This document shows positions 61,898-64,000 of a DNA stretch of 64,000 bases, one piece after another; positions within the stretch are counted from its first letter, which is position 1; the number at the start of each line of letters is the position of its first letter. Source of the stretch: Actinoplanes palleronii (lineage in GTDB: Bacteria > Actinomycetota > Actinomycetes > Mycobacteriales > Micromonosporaceae); contig NZ_BOMS01000137.1 in assembly GCF_016862315.1 (NCBI RefSeq), positions 16,834-80,833 on the forward strand, written 5' to 3'. The position numbers and the translations under genes are program-made. The notes beneath the pieces are model-generated. The model ran no database searches, had not been told where the DNA came from, and saw only the letters and a list, made by a program, of their open reading frames with translations.

Positions 61898-62545
61898 ATG
61901 AGCCGGCAGAGCGAGCGGGAGGAGCGGCGGCTGCGGATCGCCGAGGCGGTCTGCGCGCTCGCCGACGAATCCGGGATGGATGGCGTCACGCTGCGCGACG
62001 TCGCGGTCCGGGCCGACGTGTCGATGGGTGCCGTGCAGCGCTGCTTCCGGACCAAGGACGAGATGCTGCTGTTCGCGCTCGCGCATATCGGCGAGCAGGT
62101 CACCGAGCGGGTGCGCGCCGGGCTGACCGGCGTGCCAGCCGCGGGCACGCCGGCCCCGGCCGCAGGCGGGCCGACGTCGGGCACGCCGGCCCCGGCCGCA
62201 GGCGGATCGGCGTCGGCCGTGGATGCGCTGGCGCGGGCTGCGGCGGAGATTGCGCTGCTCGGTGACGAGCATCGGACCGAGGCGCGGATCTGGCTCGCGT
62301 TCGTGGCGCGGGCCGCGGTCAGCCCGGCCCTGGCCGAGGTGCTGCGCGGCAACTATGCGCAGCTCGAGGGCATGTTCACCCGGCTGATCTCGGTCGCATC
62401 CGATGCTCCCGACGCCCGTGCGGAGGCCCGCGCCCTGCTGGCGCTCGCCGACGGGCTGACCACGCACGTGCTGGTCGGGCATCTCGGCCCGGCCGACGCC
62501 GCGCAGGTGCTGCGGGCCCACCTCGATCGGATCGCCGCGTGTTAA
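61898..62545 (+). CDS. TetR-family regulator with internal Ala/Pro/Gly repeat
   Basis: A 215-residue regulator of the BetI-like type. HTH: GVTLRDVAVRADVSMGAVQR, then CFRTKDEMLLFALAHIGEQV. After the HTH, residues about 80-105 are an unusual linker of near-identical units (PAAGTPAPAAGG, TSGTPAPAAGG) encoded by a 36-bp direct repeat. The normal ligand domain then follows (EARIWLAFVARAAVSPALAE). GGAGGTGGGG precedes ATG 61898. Divergent from the amidase. Confidence 0.88.
   Translation: MSRQSEREERRLRIAEAVCALADESGMDGVTLRDVAVRADVSMGAVQRCFRTKDEMLLFALAHIGEQVTERVRAGLTGVPAAGTPAPAAGGPTSGTPAPAAGGSASAVDALARAAAEIALLGDEHRTEARIWLAFVARAAVSPALAEVLRGNYAQLEGMFTRLISVASDAPDARAEARALLALADGLTTHVLVGHLGPADAAQVLRAHLDRIAAC
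62143..62203 (+). repeat. 36-bp direct repeat inside the TetR gene
   Basis: Unit 62143-62178 is repeated from 62179 for at least 25 bp with near-perfect identity (GGGCACGCCGGCCCCGGCCG). Encodes the Ala/Pro/Gly linker. Confidence 0.8.
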
Positions 62546-62566
62546 CTTTTACAACTTGTAGAAGTT
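62544..62566. promoter_or_regulatory. PadR operator candidate
   Basis: AACTTTTACAA-C-TTGTAGAAGTT: 10 of 11 arm positions symmetric around a central C. It overlaps the TetR stop and lies 25 bp before the PadR start. The TACAA/TTGTA core fits PadR-type sites. Confidence 0.65.
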
Positions 62567-62590
62567 GGCAGCGGGAGGCAGTGCAGCGCT

Positions 62591-63100
62591 ATGGCGGCGA
62601 CGCTCGGGGACATCCTGCTCGTGTTTCTGGCCGACTGGCCGGCGACCGCGTATGAGCTGCAGCAACGGCATGCCACCACGTTCGGGGCCGAGCGTGCCGT
62701 GGACGTGACCCGGGTGATGGCGGCGCTGAGCCGTCAGGAGAAGCTCGGCTACGTCGAGTTGCGCAAGGGTGCCGCCCGCAAGTCGCCGCGCACGTGCGCG
62801 CTGACCGAGGCGGGCCGGTTGCGGCAGCGGGCCTGGATCCTCGACGTGCCGGACGAGCTCAGCGGCGCGGAGATCCTCGACCGGGTGCTGCTGGCGATGG
62901 CGGCGACCGACCGGCCGACGTTCGAGGCGGTCGTCGAGCAGTGCCTGACCGCGCTGGACGCCCAGCTGCCCCGCCGACGGCACCGGGCGGTGGTCTCGGC
63001 GCCGTACGCGCTCGCCGAATATGAGGACGTGGTCGCCGCGTCCACCCGGAAATGGCTGCGTGAGCTGGTCGGACGCCGCCGGGAACGGGACGCGGCCTGA
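62591..63100 (+). CDS. PadR-family transcriptional regulator
   Basis: A 169-residue winged-helix protein: ATLGDILLVFLADWPATAYE, LQQRHATTFGAERAVDVTRV, AALSRQEKLGYVELRKGA, LTEAGRLRQRAWIL. The C-terminal helical region resembles Vtr/AphA-type PadR proteins (PTFEAVVEQCLTALDAQLPR). It has its own palindromic operator upstream and likely autoregulates. No clear target gene adjacent. Confidence 0.88.
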   Translation: MAATLGDILLVFLADWPATAYELQQRHATTFGAERAVDVTRVMAALSRQEKLGYVELRKGAARKSPRTCALTEAGRLRQRAWILDVPDELSGAEILDRVLLAMAATDRPTFEAVVEQCLTALDAQLPRRRHRAVVSAPYALAEYEDVVAASTRKWLRELVGRRRERDAA

Positions 63101-63144
63101 CCCTTGGCGCCTCAGGTGCGGGCCGGGAACGCCGATGGCTGAGT

Positions 63145-63606
63145 GTGGCAGTACAGACCTATGAACGCACCGCGATCGTCAGGCACAAGGCGCCGCCCCG
63201 GCGCCGGGCGCAGCATGCCGCGCCACCGTCCCGGCTCGCCGTCGGGCTGGCCACCGGTGTCGCGATCGTGGCCGCGTTCGGTTCGGTGGCCTGCGGATAT
63301 CTGACCATCGGCAGCGGCGTCAGCCGGGCAGCCGGACCGGCCCCCGCGCTGCTGGCCGCCGAACGCGCGTGCCAGGAGGCGGTTCGCGCCGCGTTCGCCC
63401 CGGACAGCGCGCAGCCGGACTTCTTCCAGGCGTCGATGGATGACGTGAACGTGTGGGACTCTCATCCAGCGGGCGCCGCCGTGGTGGTCAGCGGTGACGT
63501 GGAGTGGACGCTTACCGCCGGGGTGTTCGGCCCGCACCTGCAGACGAACCGCTACACCTGCACGGCCAAGACCCAGGACGGCCGCATCGTCACGTCGGTG
63601 ACGTGA
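63145..63606 (+). CDS. membrane-anchored hypothetical protein
   Basis: A 153-residue protein: a basic N-terminus, one TM helix (LATGVAIVAAFGSVACGYLT) and an extracytoplasmic domain of about 95 residues with two cysteines (AERACQEAV, NRYTCTAKT). AERACQEAVRAAFAPDSAQP followed by beta strands (VVVSGDVEWTLTAGVFGPHL) resembles small surface domains in actinobacteria without a known role. Overlaps the convergent VOC gene by 17 bp. Confidence 0.7.
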   Translation: MAVQTYERTAIVRHKAPPRRRAQHAAPPSRLAVGLATGVAIVAAFGSVACGYLTIGSGVSRAAGPAPALLAAERACQEAVRAAFAPDSAQPDFFQASMDDVNVWDSHPAGAAVVVSGDVEWTLTAGVFGPHLQTNRYTCTAKTQDGRIVTSVT

Positions 63607-63988
63607 CTTCGTTGATCTCGATGAGGTGACCGTCGGGGTCGCGGACGAAGGCGCGTACCTCGCCGCCCCAGGCCGGCGCGGCCGGGGTGGTGAGCAGGGC
63701 GATGCCCGCGGCCACCAGGTCGGCGCACGCCCGGCGGCAGTCCTCGACCTGCAGGACCAGGGCGGCGGTGACGGTGGGGGAGGTGCCCTCCGGAGCCCGC
63801 AGCGCGAGATCGGGGCGGTCCGGCGGCGGGTCGCCCGGGGACGCGAGATGCAAGACCTTTGCACCTGCGGTGAGCTTGGCGTACGTGGGCCACTGGATCG
63901 CGGGGTGGAACCCCAGGCGGCGGTAGAAGTCGACGCTGGTCGCGACGTCGCGCACCACGATCAGCGGCGCGAAATCCGAGATCTGCAC
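63590..63988 (-). CDS. VOC-family protein
   Basis: A 132-residue glyoxalase/dioxygenase-fold protein: APLIVVRDVATSVDFYRRLG, KLTAGAKVLHLASPGDPPPD, AFVRDPDGHLIEINEV. Two VOC modules with possible metal ligands His/Glu at HLIEIN. No operon partner inside the window. ATG 63988 lies 12 bp from the window edge. Confidence 0.9.
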   Translation of the reverse strand: MQISDFAPLIVVRDVATSVDFYRRLGFHPAIQWPTYAKLTAGAKVLHLASPGDPPPDRPDLALRAPEGTSPTVTAALVLQVEDCRRACADLVAAGIALLTTPAAPAWGGEVRAFVRDPDGHLIEINEVTSPT

Positions 63989-64000
63989 GGGTGCGCTTCC

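Noticed and set aside
1..64000. CRISPR array
   Set aside because: The repeats present are palindromes or short tandem units without regularly spaced unique spacers.
1..64000. tRNA or rRNA genes
   Set aside because: I saw no cloverleaf with a GGTTCGA-like T-arm or any rRNA core; a tRNA scan would be decisive.

Overview
The window is chromosomal DNA of a high-GC actinomycete. The signs are GTG and even TTG starts, strong GC bias at third codon positions, very rare TTA codons, F420-type oxidoreductases, a Tat-exported tyrosinase chaperone and GGDEF/EAL signalling. The methyl-accepting chemotaxis protein suggests a lineage with a motile stage, so a Micromonosporaceae/Actinoplanes-like organism is my best inference. 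No rRNA, tRNA, CRISPR array, phage or origin was seen. It reads as accessory chromosome: about 75 mostly short transcription units, many of them a one-component regulator next to a single small-molecule enzyme.

Layout. 1-6.3 kb: partial TetR with aldo/keto reductase, cupin and SMI1-like genes divergent from a GlxA regulator, a GNAT/MazF-like pair, and a CooC-like metal ATPase with two Zur-like boxes. 6.3-11.2 kb: TetR/carboxylesterase pair, ferredoxin-reductase-like flavoprotein and DUF4352 protein. 11.2-14.3 kb: GGDEF/EAL membrane protein and HAD phosphatase. 14.5-25.4 kb: TetR/LLM oxidoreductase/SDR, XRE regulator, DinB, AraC/VOC, TetR/esterase and aldo/keto reductase. 25.4-36.5 kb: beta-lactamase-like hydrolase, chemotaxis receptor, CadD transporter, VOC pair, MerR, secreted SGNH hydrolase, AraC, TetR/SDR, hydrolase-TetR operon and Nudix. 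36.7-41.3 kb: melC1-melC2 melanin operon, a small secreted protein and a PNPOx-reductase-ferredoxin fusion. 41.4-48.7 kb: broken polysaccharide deacetylase, LysR/SDR, PEBP/GntR, DUF899 and a decayed IS607-type element with an intact TnpB-like ORF. 48.7-55.9 kb: PadR-membrane protein pair, secreted proteins, HxlR/aldo-keto reductase, cutinase-lamin-tail operon, SDR, truncated epimerase and lipoprotein. 55.9-60.2 kb: TetR gene followed by a coupled ABC ATPase-permease-histidine kinase-response regulator operon. 60.2-64 kb: amidase, TetR, PadR, a membrane-anchored protein and VOC.

How it works together. There are 18 one-component regulators and one response regulator in 64 kb, and most divergent promoters carry a clear inverted repeat. 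Several operons use GTGA or ATGA stop/start overlaps. A family of roughly 50-60 bp palindromes with GGCTGG...CCAGCC ends sits repeatedly just downstream of genes and may act as terminators or REP-like elements. Several genes are broken by single-base changes in G or C runs, which could be real pseudogenisation or sequence error.

The most interesting items are the CooC-like ATPase, whose metal motif reads C-x-H-x-H under apparent Zur control; the palindrome family; the TnpB-like protein without a visible RuvC-III acid or zinc ribbon; and a 19-bp operator shared at an identical distance by two distant genes.
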